Shown here: positions 1 through 11,700 of the stretch, one piece after another | How the letters are laid out: each line of letters opens with the position of its first letter | How positions within the stretch are numbered: the stretch's first letter is position 1 | Source: Tragulus kanchil | Taxonomy: Eukaryota > Chordata > Mammalia > Artiodactyla > Tragulidae | Reading direction: 5' to 3' | Assembly: GCA_022376925.1 (NCBI GenBank) | Contig: JAIOJX010000030.1 | Location: 169,069,298-169,133,297, forward strand | DNA: 64,000 nucleotides | Notes under the pieces: generated by a model | What the model saw: the letters and a program-made list of their open reading frames with translations, nothing else | What the model was told of the DNA's origin: nothing | Databases searched by the model: none | Translations under genes and position numbers: made by a program

Positions 1-307
1 AAAATAAATACATGGAAGACCAATAAAAGAGGCCAAGATTAAAAAAAAGAAAGAAAGAAAATCCTTTTGTATTATATTTTTAAAGGCTCTGACACAGTGC
101 CTGGCATATAGGAGGTGGTGATTTAAAACAAAACCAAAAAAACAGGAACCATTATAGAGCTAGAAGTGCCCTTAGGGTTATCTTTGCCAATTCCTTTATT
201 CCCAAATCAGGAAAGAGGAGCCAGGCCTTTGAGGCAAAGGAAAATGACCAATGTTACATAATAACAAAACTTTCCTTTCTAGTGGGCATCACAATCTAAG
301 CCTTACC

Positions 308-2487
308 ACAATCATATGAAATAGGATTGACATTAATAGTTGCATTTTACAGATAAGGAAATTAAGGATCAGAGGGATGAAGGGAACTTCCCGTGGGTCA
401 AAGGGTCAGAACTGACAACCTGATCCAATTTCAAGCCTTGCTGATTCCTTCTCCCCAAAAAGGCTTTGAAAAGCGGGGAGGCCTGGGGCTCAGGCCACTG
501 CCTTCAATATAATCTCATTTTGTCCCCTGGCTTTATAAACTGACTCTATGCTGATAACTGTCAAATTCATGTTTCTAGCCCTACTTCCTCCCCTAAACTT
601 CTGAGTTCTCAATCTAACTCTATTGAACTGTTTAATGGACATTTCAGCCCAACGTGTTCAATGAGAACGCCTGATTCCATGCCTACCCTAGAACTATTTA
701 TCTCAGGTAACTGTCCCACTGTTTATCCAGTGGCTCAAGCCCCAAACCTAGTAAGCACTGTTTATTCTTTTCCTCTCATACCTCATAATGAGTCCATCAT
801 CATGTCCTATCCTATCTGCTATAAACCCAGAATCTGACCCCTTCTCACCATGTCCACCTCTTCTCACCAGGTCTCACCAGGTCCATCATGCTAGACTATG
901 CACTGGCCTCCCAACCGCTGTTCCCGCTCCACCACCACTGCCGCTGTAGTCCGTTTGTCCGAGTGACTTTCTACAGGTATACAATGTCTTTCTGTGGCCT
1001 TCCAGGCCCTCTGCCTTCATCTTCCACCACTCTCCCTTCTGTTCACTCCAAATCCAGCCACTTCTCAAGTCTATCAAGCTCAGTCCCGCTCTACCCAAAT
1101 CCTTTTCCCAGCTGTCGCAGTTTGCTTTTGCACCTCAGGTCTCTGTTCAAATGTCATACGTTGAATGCCATGCCTCCCACCAATTTGTAGTTCATCCTGC
1201 TTTACCGTTCTTCACCTGAGATGACATTATTTATTTACTTATCCAGACATCCCTAGTGGCTCAGTGGTAGAGAACCTGCCTGCCAACGCAGGAGACATGG
1301 ATACGATCCCTGGGTCAGGAAGATGCCCTGGAGAAGGAAATGGCAACTCACTCCAGTATTCTTGCCTGGGAAATCCCATGGACAGAAGAGCCTGGAGACA
1401 ATCATATGAAATAGGATTGACATTAATAGTTGCATTTTACAGATAAGGAAATTAAGGATCAGAGGGATGAAGGGAACTTCCCGTGGGTCAAAGGGTCAGA
1501 ACTGACAACCTGATCCAATTTCAAGCCTTGCTGATTCCTTCTCCCCAAAAAGGCTTTGAAAAGCGGGGAGGCCTGGGGCTCAGGCCACTGCCTTCAATAT
1601 AATCTCATTTTGTCCCCTGGCTTTATAAACTGACTCTATGCTGATAACTGTCAAATTCATGTTTCTAGCCCTACTTCCTCCCCTAAACTTCTGAGTTCTC
1701 AATCTAACTCTATTGAACTGTTTAATGGACATTTCAGCCCAACGTGTTCAATGAGAACGCCTGATTCCATGCCTACCCTAGAACTATTTATCTCAGGTAA
1801 CTGTCCCACTGTTTATCCAGTGGCTCAAGCCCCAAACCTAGTAAGCACTGTTTATTCTTTTCCTCTCATACCTCATAATGAGTCCATCATCATGTCCTAT
1901 CCTATCTGCTATAAACCCAGAATCTGACCCCTTCTCACCATGTCCACCTCTTCTCACCAGGTCTCACCAGGTCCATCATGCTAGACTATGCACTGGCCTC
2001 CCAACCGCTGTTCCCGCTCCACCACCACTGCCGCTGTAGTCCGTTTGTCCGAGTGACTTTCTACAGGTATACAATGTCTTTCTGTGGCCTTCCAGGCCCT
2101 CTGCCTTCATCTTCCACCACTCTCCCTTCTGTTCACTCCAAATCCAGCCACTTCTCAAGTCTATCAAGCTCAGTCCCGCTCTACCCAAATCCTTTTCCCA
2201 GCTGTCGCAGTTTGCTTTTGCACCTCAGGTCTCTGTTCAAATGTCATACGTTGAATGCCATGCCTCCCACCAATTTGTAGTTCATCCTGCTTTACCGTTC
2301 TTCACCTGAGATGACATTATTTATTTACTTATCCAGACATCCCTAGTGGCTCAGTGGTAGAGAACCTGCCTGCCAACGCAGGAGACATGGATACGATCCC
2401 TGGGTCAGGAAGATGCCCTGGAGAAGGAAATGGCAACTCACTCCAGTATTCTTGCCTGGGAAATCCCATGGACAGAAGAGCCTGGAG
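308..2487. repeat. Tandem duplication 1 (offset 1090)
   Basis: 308-1397 is repeated at 1398-2487 with almost no difference. The left copy stops inside a Bov-tA SINE; only the right copy has the SINE complete. Lies in CRELD1 intron 1. Confidence 0.97.
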
Positions 2488-2545
2488 AGCTCCAGTGCAT
2501 GAGGTCGCAAGGGTCAGACGTGACTTAGTGACTAAGCAACAACAA
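2332..2545 (+). mobile_element. Bov-tA-type SINE with target-site duplication
   Basis: Ruminant tRNA-derived SINE (GGCTCAGTGG, GGAGAAGGAAATGGCAAC, CTCCAGTATTCTTGCCTGG blocks). Flanked by ATTTATTTACT direct repeats. The left copy 1242-1397 is cut by duplication 1. Confidence 0.85.
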
Positions 2546-3059
2546 TTTATTTACTCACTGTCTCCTCTATTAGAATGTAAGCTCCTTGCAAAAGGAATTC
2601 TGCTTGGCTTGTTTAATGCTGTATTATATTCAGTGACATTGGCTGAAAAAGTCCCCACCACGTGTGTCCCTGACTTCCACCAGAAGGGTACAGACTGGGA
2701 TGTTAGATATACAAACCCACTCCTCTATACTCTTTCTCACCTGTCTTTGTATTTGGACAACTTCTCTTCCTCCCAGGCAGTATTTCCACCTCCAAAGTTG
2801 TCCCGGATGGTTCTCTCCAGACCCTGGAAATGGGGAAAATGAGTAATATTAATAGCTAAGTACAGTGCCTGGCACATTCTAGTGCTTGTATGTCACAGAC
2901 CAGGAAACTGAGGCAGAGCCACAACCTGCCCAAAGCTATTCAAATAGCAAGTGACCAATGCTGGGACCTGAGTCCATGGACTTGTATTCCAGAGCTCCCA
3001 GTGCTCAGGCCTGTGCCTTAGCAGCTGCCCCCTCCTCCTAACACTGCCGGTGCACCCAC

Positions 3060-3233
3060 CTTGTTGAAGCTGTCAACCAGTCCCCGGCAGGTGTGGCACG
3101 GATGGGGCTCAGTGTGGGGAGAAGACTGGGGAGGCGCAGAGGGCTGAACCCAGACCGGGCCTGGGAGGCCAAGGAAGAGGCTCAGACCCCAGAGCAGAGC
3201 AGGGGCTAGGCCCCTCGGGGACCTTGGGGCCAT
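3060..3233 (-). CDS. CRELD1: CRELD1 first coding exon (5' end of gene; left copy)
   Basis: 58 codons starting at the ATG read from 3233 down to 3231 and ending at AAG followed by a GTGGGT splice donor (3059/3058). The peptide begins MAPRSPRGLAPALLWGLSLF, a typical signal peptide, and ends in the CHTCRGLVDSFNK motif that opens mature CRELD1. CRELD1 is an ER/plasma-membrane protein with a WE domain, EGF-like repeats and two C-terminal membrane segments; it is linked to calcineurin/NFATc1 signalling and to heart septation. I see no other CRELD1 exon here, so exon 2 onward must lie left of base 1. An identical exon sits at 4166-4339 because of the duplication covering 2880-5081. Confidence 0.93.
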
Positions 3234-3639
3234 CTTTTCCCAGGCTGGGGACCTGTAGACAGAGGACAAGGGAAGAGTTCGCTGGGGCGGAACCAAGTGG
3301 AAAAAGAAAAGGGTGGGTTCTGAGGTGCCGCGAGTCTGGGGGCCCAGATGTGTGTTATAAAAAATAACCGCTAGACTAGGGTAAGGGCGAGGGAGGGAGA
3401 CAGTTGGGGAAAGAAAGCTATTCTGCAGTTCCAGGACGGACATAAGTTATCCTCGTCATCGCGGGGAAGGTGGATCCTCGGCAAGCGGGTAGGAGTCAGC
3501 CCATGGTTTTAGGGTCGGCATTTGGTTCTTAGGGGCTGAATCAGCGGAATTAAGGAGAATGGGTCAGGTTTCAAAATGCTGGGGAGAAGGCACCGGGTGG
3601 AGGGTCTTGGGGGGAGGAGTCCGGAGCTCCAGTCTGGGG

Positions 3640-3970
3640 GAGGAGGGGAGGAGCCCGGATCCGGATACGAAGCGGTCAGGTTCAGGGCCCGCGGGCAGCA
3701 AAGGCACGGCCCACTAGCAGGCAAGGAAGCATCCAGGTCCACGTAGGCCGCGGGGAAGGAAGAGACGACCCACCCAGCCCGCGACCACCAGCAGTTCAGT
3801 CTTCCGAAAGCCGCGGCCACGGCCGCCTGCGTAAGACGTGCACCCGCCTCTGACTCCGCTGCCCGGAGGGGGCGGGGCTCACGCCAAAGCCAATGGTAGC
3901 GGGCCATGTGCCATTGCGTCACTACACACCAGCCAACCAGACGTGTCTCGGGACTGCACCTGTCCGGGTG
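3640..3970 (-). promoter_or_regulatory. CRELD1 CpG-rich promoter region (left copy)
   Basis: GC- and CpG-rich DNA directly upstream of the CRELD1 start. It contains a GC box around 3867-3878, a CCAAT box (GCCAATGG) at 3889-3896 and a CRE-like TGCGTCAC near 3913. No TATA box is visible, as usual for a CpG-island promoter. The transcription start cannot be fixed from sequence. Repeated at about 4746-5076. Confidence 0.6.
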
Positions 3971-4165
3971 TTAAACGTGCTCACATAGTGCTTGTATGTC
4001 ACAGACCAGGAAACTGAGGCAGAGCCACAACCTGCCCAAAGCTATTCAAATAGCAAGTGACCAATGCTGGGACCTGAGTCCATGGACTTGTATTCCAGAG
4101 CTCCCAGTGCTCAGGCCTGTGCCTTAGCAGCTGCCCCCTCCTCCTAACACTGCCGGTGCACCCAC

Positions 4166-4339
4166 CTTGTTGAAGCTGTCAACCAGTCCCCGGCAGGTGT
4201 GGCACGGATGGGGCTCAGTGTGGGGAGAAGACTGGGGAGGCGCAGAGGGCTGAACCCAGACCGGGCCTGGGAGGCCAAGGAAGAGGCTCAGACCCCAGAG
4301 CAGAGCAGGGGCTAGGCCCCTCGGGGACCTTGGGGCCAT
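4166..4339 (-). CDS. CRELD1: CRELD1 first coding exon, second copy (duplication artefact)
   Basis: Same 58-codon exon as at 3060-3233, shifted by exactly 1106 bases, with the same start and donor. It belongs to the right-hand copy of the tandem duplication 2880-5081. The true locus very probably has one such exon. This copy keeps the natural continuity into the IL17RC 3' end, with about 0.83 kb between the CRELD1 ATG and the IL17RC polyA signal. Confidence 0.85.
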
Positions 4340-4745
4340 CTTTTCCCAGGCTGGGGACCTGTAGACAGAGGACAAGGGAAGAGTTCGCTGGGGCGGAACC
4401 AAGTGGAAAAAGAAAAGGGTGGGTTCTGAGGTGCCGCGAGTCTGGGGGCCCAGATGTGTGTTATAAAAAATAACCGCTAGACTAGGGTAAGGGCGAGGGA
4501 GGGAGACAGTTGGGGAAAGAAAGCTATTCTGCAGTTCCAGGACGGACATAAGTTATCCTCGTCATCGCGGGGAAGGTGGATCCTCGGCAAGCGGGTAGGA
4601 GTCAGCCCATGGTTTTAGGGTCGGCATTTGGTTCTTAGGGGCTGAATCAGCGGAATTAAGGAGAATGGGTCAGGTTTCAAAATGCTGGGGAGAAGGCACC
4701 GGGTGGAGGGTCTTGGGGGGAGGAGTCCGGAGCTCCAGTCTGGGG

Positions 4746-5076
4746 GAGGAGGGGAGGAGCCCGGATCCGGATACGAAGCGGTCAGGTTCAGGGCCCGCGG
4801 GCAGCAAAGGCACGGCCCACTAGCAGGCAAGGAAGCATCCAGGTCCACGTAGGCCGCGGGGAAGGAAGAGACGACCCACCCAGCCCGCGACCACCAGCAG
4901 TTCAGTCTTCCGAAAGCCGCGGCCACGGCCGCCTGCGTAAGACGTGCACCCGCCTCTGACTCCGCTGCCCGGAGGGGGCGGGGCTCACGCCAAAGCCAAT
5001 GGTAGCGGGCCATGTGCCATTGCGTCACTACACACCAGCCAACCAGACGTGTCTCGGGACTGCACCTGTCCGGGTG
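4746..5076 (-). promoter_or_regulatory. CRELD1 CpG-rich promoter region (right copy)
   Basis: Duplicate of 3640-3970 (offset 1106) with the same GC box and CCAAT box. This copy runs on without a break into the end of IL17RC, so it is the better representation of the natural CRELD1/IL17RC boundary. Confidence 0.55.
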
Positions 5077-5163
5077 TTAAAGGGGCGCGGGGATACCCAA
5101 TGCTGGCGGCAGTTTGGGTCACAGAGACTCGACGATGACATGGGTAGAAAAATAGCGTCGGCC

Positions 5164-5169
5164 TTTATT
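5164..5169 (-). terminator. IL17RC: IL17RC polyadenylation signal overlapping the stop codon
   Basis: AATAAA on the minus strand reads from 5169 to 5164. Its first A is the last base of the TGA stop codon at 5171-5169, so the 3' UTR must be only a few tens of bases. Confidence 0.8.
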
Positions 5170-5797
5170 CAAGTCCTGTCCCCTGCCTCAGGACCCATTC
5201 CGCGTCCTATCCCCGGGGCTCCCGGGGCCTGAAAGCAGCTGTCCAGGGCGGGCTGCAGGGCCCGGGACACTTGGTCCGCTCTCTCCGCAAGCCGTCGGGA
5301 ACGAGGGGCGGCGGGCCCCTGCAGGGTCCCCAGGAAGTCGGAGAGCTGTGAGGGCAGTGAGAAGACCGGCACGCTGCGGAACAGCGCGGGCACGGCGTCC
5401 GGGGGCAGCAGTCTGTCAAAGTAGGCACCGACGTAGCGGCCGGGCGCTCGGCCTTGCAAGAAGTCGGGCAGCACGCAGCTGAGCGAGGCGGCGAAGGCGT
5501 CGTGCGGGTCGTGCACCCTGGGCACCGACGTGGCGTCTTGCAGCCACTCGTGGCACAGCGCTACGGCCCCGGGCGAGAACAGCAGGACCACCACGCCGCC
5601 CTCCTGCAGGGTCTGGCGCCGCTGAGCGTGGAACCAGGCCAGGGTCCCCTGCGCACTCAGATCGCGGCGGCTCCACAGGTCCACAGCCACACGCAGCGGC
5701 AGCTGGCACAACGCCGACGCCAAGGCGCCCACCAGGCGTTCGAAGCTCGCATCATCGGCGGAGTAGAGGAGCAGAGCCGCGCGGCTCCGGACCACCG
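5169..5797 (-). CDS. IL17RC: IL17RC exon 19: SEFIR domain and stop
   Basis: 629 nt including the TGA at 5171-5169. SEFIR signatures: AALLLYSADDASFERLVGAL, then VAVDLWSRRDLSAQG and GGVVVLLFSPGAVALC, followed by the IL17RC-specific tail ending RALQPALDSCFQ and GPEAGDRT. The SEFIR domain binds ACT1 (TRAF3IP2). The stop codon overlaps the polyA signal. Confidence 0.97.
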
Positions 5798-8700
5798 CTG
5801 CGGGAGAGAACAGAGCAGGAGGGGAGACGTGAGCTGGCCCGAGGCCCGGCCCGCTGGGGGCGGCCCCCCGCCCCGCGCTGGCTCTCACTCACCCCCCGCG
5901 CGGATGTCCTCCTTCAAGAGCCTCAGCCACCCTGCGAGGGGAGAGGAGTGGAGGCAGCCGGTGAGCCCGCTGGCCGCCGCCTTCTCCGGGCCAACTCCCA
6001 GCCCTGCCCACCCTGGGAATAGGGAGCTGGGAAGCGCTCACCTTTCACGTGGTTCTTTTTGAGAAGAAAGAGAAGGAAAAGCACAGCGGCCAAGAGTATG
6101 CAGGCCAGCCAGACCAGGGCCCAGCGCTGGTGGATATCTAGGCAACCCGGGGGAGAAGACGGGCTTGTTAGGGATACCCACTCGCCAAGAAGAAAAACTT
6201 CAGAAAAATGAAGTGACTTGCCCAAAGTGCGCAACTTATAGAGTCAGATCAGTCTATTTAGGTGACCTTGTATAAGTGACTTCACCTTCTGCCTCAGTTT
6301 TCACTTCTGTAACATGGGGATAACAATGGCATCTGCTTGTGAGGACTGTATGTATTAATGCACATAAAGCACTGAAGACAATGCTGGGCATAGTAACTAC
6401 TCGAATGTCAGCTAATGTTATTGCCCCCACCTCAAAGCTAGGGTTTCTGTTGCTCTTGACCTCACTTTCTTGGATGACTGCGGCAGCCTTCTATCTGGTG
6501 GCCCTGACCCCTTTTGTCTTTTTGCCTCTAACTCATTACCATATCGCAACCCCAGAAATTCTATTAAGATGCAAATTTGAGGGCTTCTCTAGTGGTCCAG
6601 TGGCTAAGGACACCGCTTTGCAGTGCAAGGGGCGCCAGTTTGATCCCTGGCCTGGGAGGATCCCGCGTGCTGTGGAGTGGCCGGAGCGATGTGTCCAACT
6701 ACCAAGCCGGCACTCTGGAGAGCATGTGCCCAGAGCCGGTGCTCTGCAACGAGAGAGGCCACTGCAATGGGAGGCCCACACAGGCCAAAGAACAAAGATC
6801 GATGAAAATAGATGAGAGATCAATAGAAGTGGCCAAAAAAAAAAAAAAAGATGCAAATTTGATTATAGCCTTTCAGTAAGCTTCTGATATTCCTAACATA
6901 AAATCCAAATTGCTTACACTGGCTCCCACGGCCCTACCAATGGCCCTAGAGTCCTCATCTCAGAAGCCTACTTCTCAAAACCTAATCACACTGGCCACCT
7001 TGGAGTTCCTCAAAAGATCCCCTCAGAGTCTTCACAAAAATGCATCTTTACCTGCCTTCACCTAGTTCAGCTTCAGTGCTTTCCCCTGCACTCTGTCTGA
7101 CCTAGCGTCAGCTCCCCATCATACGGATTCAGGGTTTTGGACACTGCGGTGGGAACAGGGCTCGTGTCTCTTTGGTGATGCTAAGATCCCTATAAGTGTC
7201 CTTGTAGGTTGTGAATTCACGAAGAAACTCCTCTCTGATTGATCTTAGCCAGGGAAGGACAAGGCCACTGTGTCTGTGCTCCCCTGGGAATGATCCCTGT
7301 CAAGATTCCAGCTCCTGGTACTGAGAAGAGCAGTTCTTGTAATACTCACACTTGTCCATGGGGCAGGCCCAGAGGGCTCCCAGGTCATTGTCCCAGAGCT
7401 GTAAGACACACACAAAAGCAAATCCAGGGCTTCCCCTGGGAAAAGGGACTGCAAGGCACCGGTTCGATCCCTGGCCCAGGAAAGGGGTCTGCTTGTGAGG
7501 ACTGTATGTATTAATGCACATAAAGCACTGAAGACAATGCTGGGCATAGTAACTACTCGAATGTCAGCTAATGTTATTGCCCCCACCTCAAAGCTAGGGT
7601 TTCTGTTGCTCTTGACCTCACTTTCTTGGATGACTGCGGCAGCCTTCTATCTGGTGGCCCTGACCCCTTTTGTCTTTTTGCCTCTAACTCATTACCATAT
7701 CGCAACCCCAGAAATTCTATTAAGATGCAAATTTGAGGGCTTCTCTAGTGGTCCAGTGGCTAAGGACACCGCTTTGCAGTGCAAGGGGCGCCAGTTTGAT
7801 CCCTGGCCTGGGAGGATCCCGCGTGCTGTGGAGTGGCCGGAGCGATGTGTCCAACTACCAAGCCGGCACTCTGGAGAGCATGTGCCCAGAGCCGGTGCTC
7901 TGCAACGAGAGAGGCCACTGCAATGGGAGGCCCACACAGGCCAAAGAACAAAGATCGATGAAAATAGATGAGAGATCAATAGAAGTGGCCAAAAAAAAAA
8001 AAAGATGCAAATTTGATTATAGCCTTTCAGTAAGCTTCTGATATTCCTAACATAAAATCCAAATTGCTTACACTGGCTCCCACGGCCCTACCAATGGCCC
8101 TAGAGTCCTCATCTCAGAAGCCTACTTCTCAAAACCTAATCACACTGGCCACCTTGGAGTTCCTCAAAAGATCCCCTCAGAGTCTTCACAAAAATGCATC
8201 TTTACCTGCCTTCACCTAGTTCAGCTTCAGTGCTTTCCCCTGCACTCTGTCTGACCTAGCGTCAGCTCCCCATCATACGGATTCAGGGTTTTGGACACTG
8301 CGGTGGGAACAGGGCTCGTGTCTCTTTGGTGATGCTAAGATCCCTATAAGTGTCCTTGTAGGTTGTGAATTCACGAAGAAACTCCTCTCTGATTGATCTT
8401 AGCCAGGGAAGGACAAGGCCACTGTGTCTGTGCTCCCCTGGGAATGATCCCTGTCAAGATTCCAGCTCCTGGTACTGAGAAGAGCAGTTCTTGTAATACT
8501 CACACTTGTCCATGGGGCAGGCCCAGAGGGCTCCCAGGTCATTGTCCCAGAGCTGTAAGACACACACAAAAGCAAATCCAGGGCTTCCCTGGGGGTCCAG
8601 TGGGTAAAGAGTCCACCTTGCACTGCAAGGGGCACCGGTTCGATCCCTGGCCCAGGAAGATCCCACATGCTGTGGCGTGGTTGCACCGGTGTGTCCAATT

Positions 8701-11700
8701 ACGAGCCAGCGCTCTGGAGCCAGCTCTGCTATAGGAGAGGTCACTGAGATGGGAGGCCCACACAGGCCAATGGATGAAAATAAATAAATGAAAGACCAAT
8801 AAAAGTGACCCCCCAAAATTAAAAAACAACAAAAAAAGCAAATCCAAAGCCCTCAGGCTTGGTGTTCAACACTCACCATGTTCCAGTCCCAAATTTTCTG
8901 CCTCAATCGTGCATATCTCCCCCCACACACAGCAGGCTGCCACAAGCTGCTCTGCTTAGCTCCTGCTGTGCCTGTTTCCTGGACTGTGCCTTTCTCCTGG
9001 TGCCAGAACTGGCCCGCAGGAAGACACACTTCCTTGAAGCTCTCCTGGAACCCAAAGCTTCATACACTGGTTATTGGCTCTCCTAACTCAGTGGCTATCA
9101 TTGCTGTTTTCTAGCCAGCAGTGAGCAACTCGGGGATAGGGGCTCAACCCTTAGCTTCCCTGGTGCTGGATACAAAACCAACACACGGATGGGTGGGTGC
9201 TAGAGGACAGTGAGGAAGGCCCTGTCCTTCCTGCTAGGCACAGGAAGAGGCAGAAGAGGTTTAAGACAGGGTTTGAAGCCTGTTGTCTTTGGGCACTGGG
9301 GAGGGCCCCCCTGCCATCCACTCACCTGTAGACACCAGCCCAACTGCACATCTTGTAGTAACTGCTCTCCAAGGCGAGCTGCCCTCTGCCAAACCAAGAT
9401 GTGGGGGTTGTCACCTAAAGGCATCACACCTAGGAGACCACCAGGCTACAGCTGGGCAGAATGGGAGGAGGGGCTGGGAGACTTTTGAGAGGCCACTGAG
9501 AACAAGGCCCAAGTCTGACTCATGCCCACAGACCAGCACAGAGTCTGGCTTGGAGGAGGGGAAAGTGAATAGAGTGAAAATTGGGGGTGGAGCCGAAAAG
9601 GGACGTGGAGGAGGGTCTCCCATCCCTCACCGTGGATGCCCTGCTGAGCAGTGGGGTACAGCCAGTGGGTTCCAAGGCACAGAGGGAATTGTTGTCCTGG
9701 GGACCTCGTGTCTCCACCAGTAGCATGTCATCCTTGAGGGGCCCCAGGGAGTCTGGAAAGGGTGAGAGCCCACTGTTGAGTGAGACCCAACCCAACCCAA
9801 CCCTGCCCAATGTCTGACCTTCACCCCAGGAGCTGACACTTCCAGGGTTCAGCCCTATTCCAGAGGCCTTGCCCCAGCCTCCCCCCAGGTCCCACTCACC
9901 AGCCCACAGGCACTCTTGCAGCTGTAGCTTCTCCCAGGTGCTCACCTGCTTAGAAGAGGCCAGAGTTAGGGGCATAAGGAAGAGAGAAGCTAAGGCCAGA
10001 AAAATCAGAAGAGAAAGGAGGACAAACAAGCGGAAGCCTGTCAGGTAGGGGTAGGAGGCAGCTGGACTCTGGACTTGACTAGGTCGATCTGGGTTCAAGG
10101 CTCAGTCAGTAGGAACCACTCCAGCTTTCTCAGCCTCAGCCTTGTGAGGTTATCTGTGCTACAGGGCCTGATGACCCTAAGTTGCTTGCTTGCTTGTTTA
10201 GTAGCTAAGTTGTGTCTGATTCTTGTGCGACCCCATGGACTGTAGCCTGTCAGGCTCTTCTGTCCATGGGATTTCCCAGGCAAGAATACCAGAGTGGGTT
10301 GCCATTTCCTTCTCCAGGGGATCTTCCCGACCCAGGGATCAAACGCGCCTCTCCTACACTGGCAGATAGATTCTTTACCCCTGAGTCACCTAGGAAACCT
10401 GGTGCTAAATGAGCTCTTTTCATTTCTTTTTAAGATGTTTTTCTTTTTTTTTCTTTTTTTCTGATGTGCCCATTTTTAAAGTCTTTACTGAATGTTACAA
10501 TACAGCTTCTCTTTTATGTTTTGGTTTTCGGCTCCCCAACTGGGGATGGAACTTGCACCCCTACGTTGGAAGGCACGTTTTGCAAGGCCCAAGTCTGATG
10601 CCCACAGACCAGCACAGAGTCTGGCTTGGAGGAGGGGAAAGTGAATAGAGTGAAAATTGGGGGTGGAGCCGAAAAGGGACGTGGAGGAGGGTCTCCCATC
10701 CCTCACCGTGGATGCCCTGCTGAGCAGTGGGGTACAGCCAGTGGGTTCCAAGGCACAGAGGGAATTGTTGTCCTGGGGACCTCGTGTCTCCACCAGTAGC
10801 ATGTCATCCTTGAGGGGCCCCAGGGAGTCTGGAAAGGGTGAGAGCCCACTGTTGAGTGAGACCCAACCCAACCCAACCCTGCCCAATGTCTGACCTTCAC
10901 CCCAGGAGCTGACACTTCCAGGGTTCAGCCCTATTCCAGAGGCCTTGCCCCAGCCTCCCCCCAGGTCCCACTCACCAGCCCACAGGCACTCTTGCAGCTG
11001 TAGCTTCTCCCAGGTGCTCACCTGCTTAGAAGAGGCCAGAGTTAGGGGCATAAGGAAGAGAGAAGCTAAGGCCAGAAAAATCAGAAGAGAAAGGAGGACA
11101 AACAAGCGGAAGCCTGTCAGGTAGGGGTAGGAGGCAGCTGGACTCTGGACTTGACTAGGTCGATCTGGGTTCAAGGCTCAGTCAGTAGGAACCACTCCAG
11201 CTTTCTCAGCCTCAGCCTTGTGAGGTTATCTGTGCTACAGGGCCTGATGACCCTAAGTTGCTTGCTTGCTTGTTTAGTAGCTAAGTTGTGTCTGATTCTT
11301 GTGCGACCCCATGGACTGTAGCCTGTCAGGCTCTTCTGTCCATGGGATTTCCCAGGCAAGAATACCAGAGTGGGTTGCCATTTCCTTCTCCAGGGGATCT
11401 TCCCGACCCAGGGATCAAACGCGCCTCTCCTACACTGGCAGATAGATTCTTTACCCCTGAGTCACCTAGGAAACCTGGTGCTAAATGAGCTCTTTTCATT
11501 TCTTTTTAAGATGTTTTTCTTTTTTTTTCTTTTTTTCTGATGTGCCCATTTTTAAAGTCTTTACTGAATGTTACAATACAGCTTCTCTTTTATGTTTTGG
11601 TTTTTCGGCTCCCCAACTGGGGATGGAACTTGCACCCCCTACGTTGGAAGGCAAAGTCTGAAGCACGGGACTGCCAGGGATGTTCCTATTCTTTTCATTC

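Larger units (their letters stand above)
1..3059 (-). other. CRELD1 intron 1 (partial)
   Basis: No coding exon seen on either strand. Holds a MIR fragment (about 310-440), a Bov-tA SINE and duplication 1. The 100-aa and 162-aa open frames here are chance readings through repeats. Confidence 0.7.
2880..5081. repeat. Tandem duplication 2 (offset 1106)
   Basis: 2880-3975 is repeated at 3986-5081, separated by the 10-base filler CGTGCTCACA (3976-3985). Duplicates CRELD1 exon 1 and its promoter. Confidence 0.97.
6332..8659. repeat. Tandem duplication 3 (offset 1156, then 1154)
   Basis: 6332-7482 is repeated from 7488. An A-run in the SINE differs by two bases. Near its end the left copy is degraded: a SINE head loses more than 20 internal bases compared with 8581-8659. 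Duplicates IL17RC exon 16. Confidence 0.96.
9503..11653. repeat. Tandem duplication 4 (offset 1080, then 1076)
   Basis: 9503-10575 is repeated from 10583 to 11653 after the filler CGTTTTG. Differences are a 4-base indel near the start and one-base homopolymer changes close to the junction. Duplicates IL17RC exons 13 and 14. Confidence 0.96.

Noticed and set aside
5454..6062. 202-aa plus-strand open frame over the IL17RC SEFIR exon
   Set aside because: Antisense shadow of a GC-rich coding exon; it crosses real IL17RC splice sites and matches no family.
6581..6660. tRNA gene
   Set aside because: A- and B-box-like blocks are present, but they belong to a SINE head with body, A-tail and target-site duplication; the cloverleaf is not intact.
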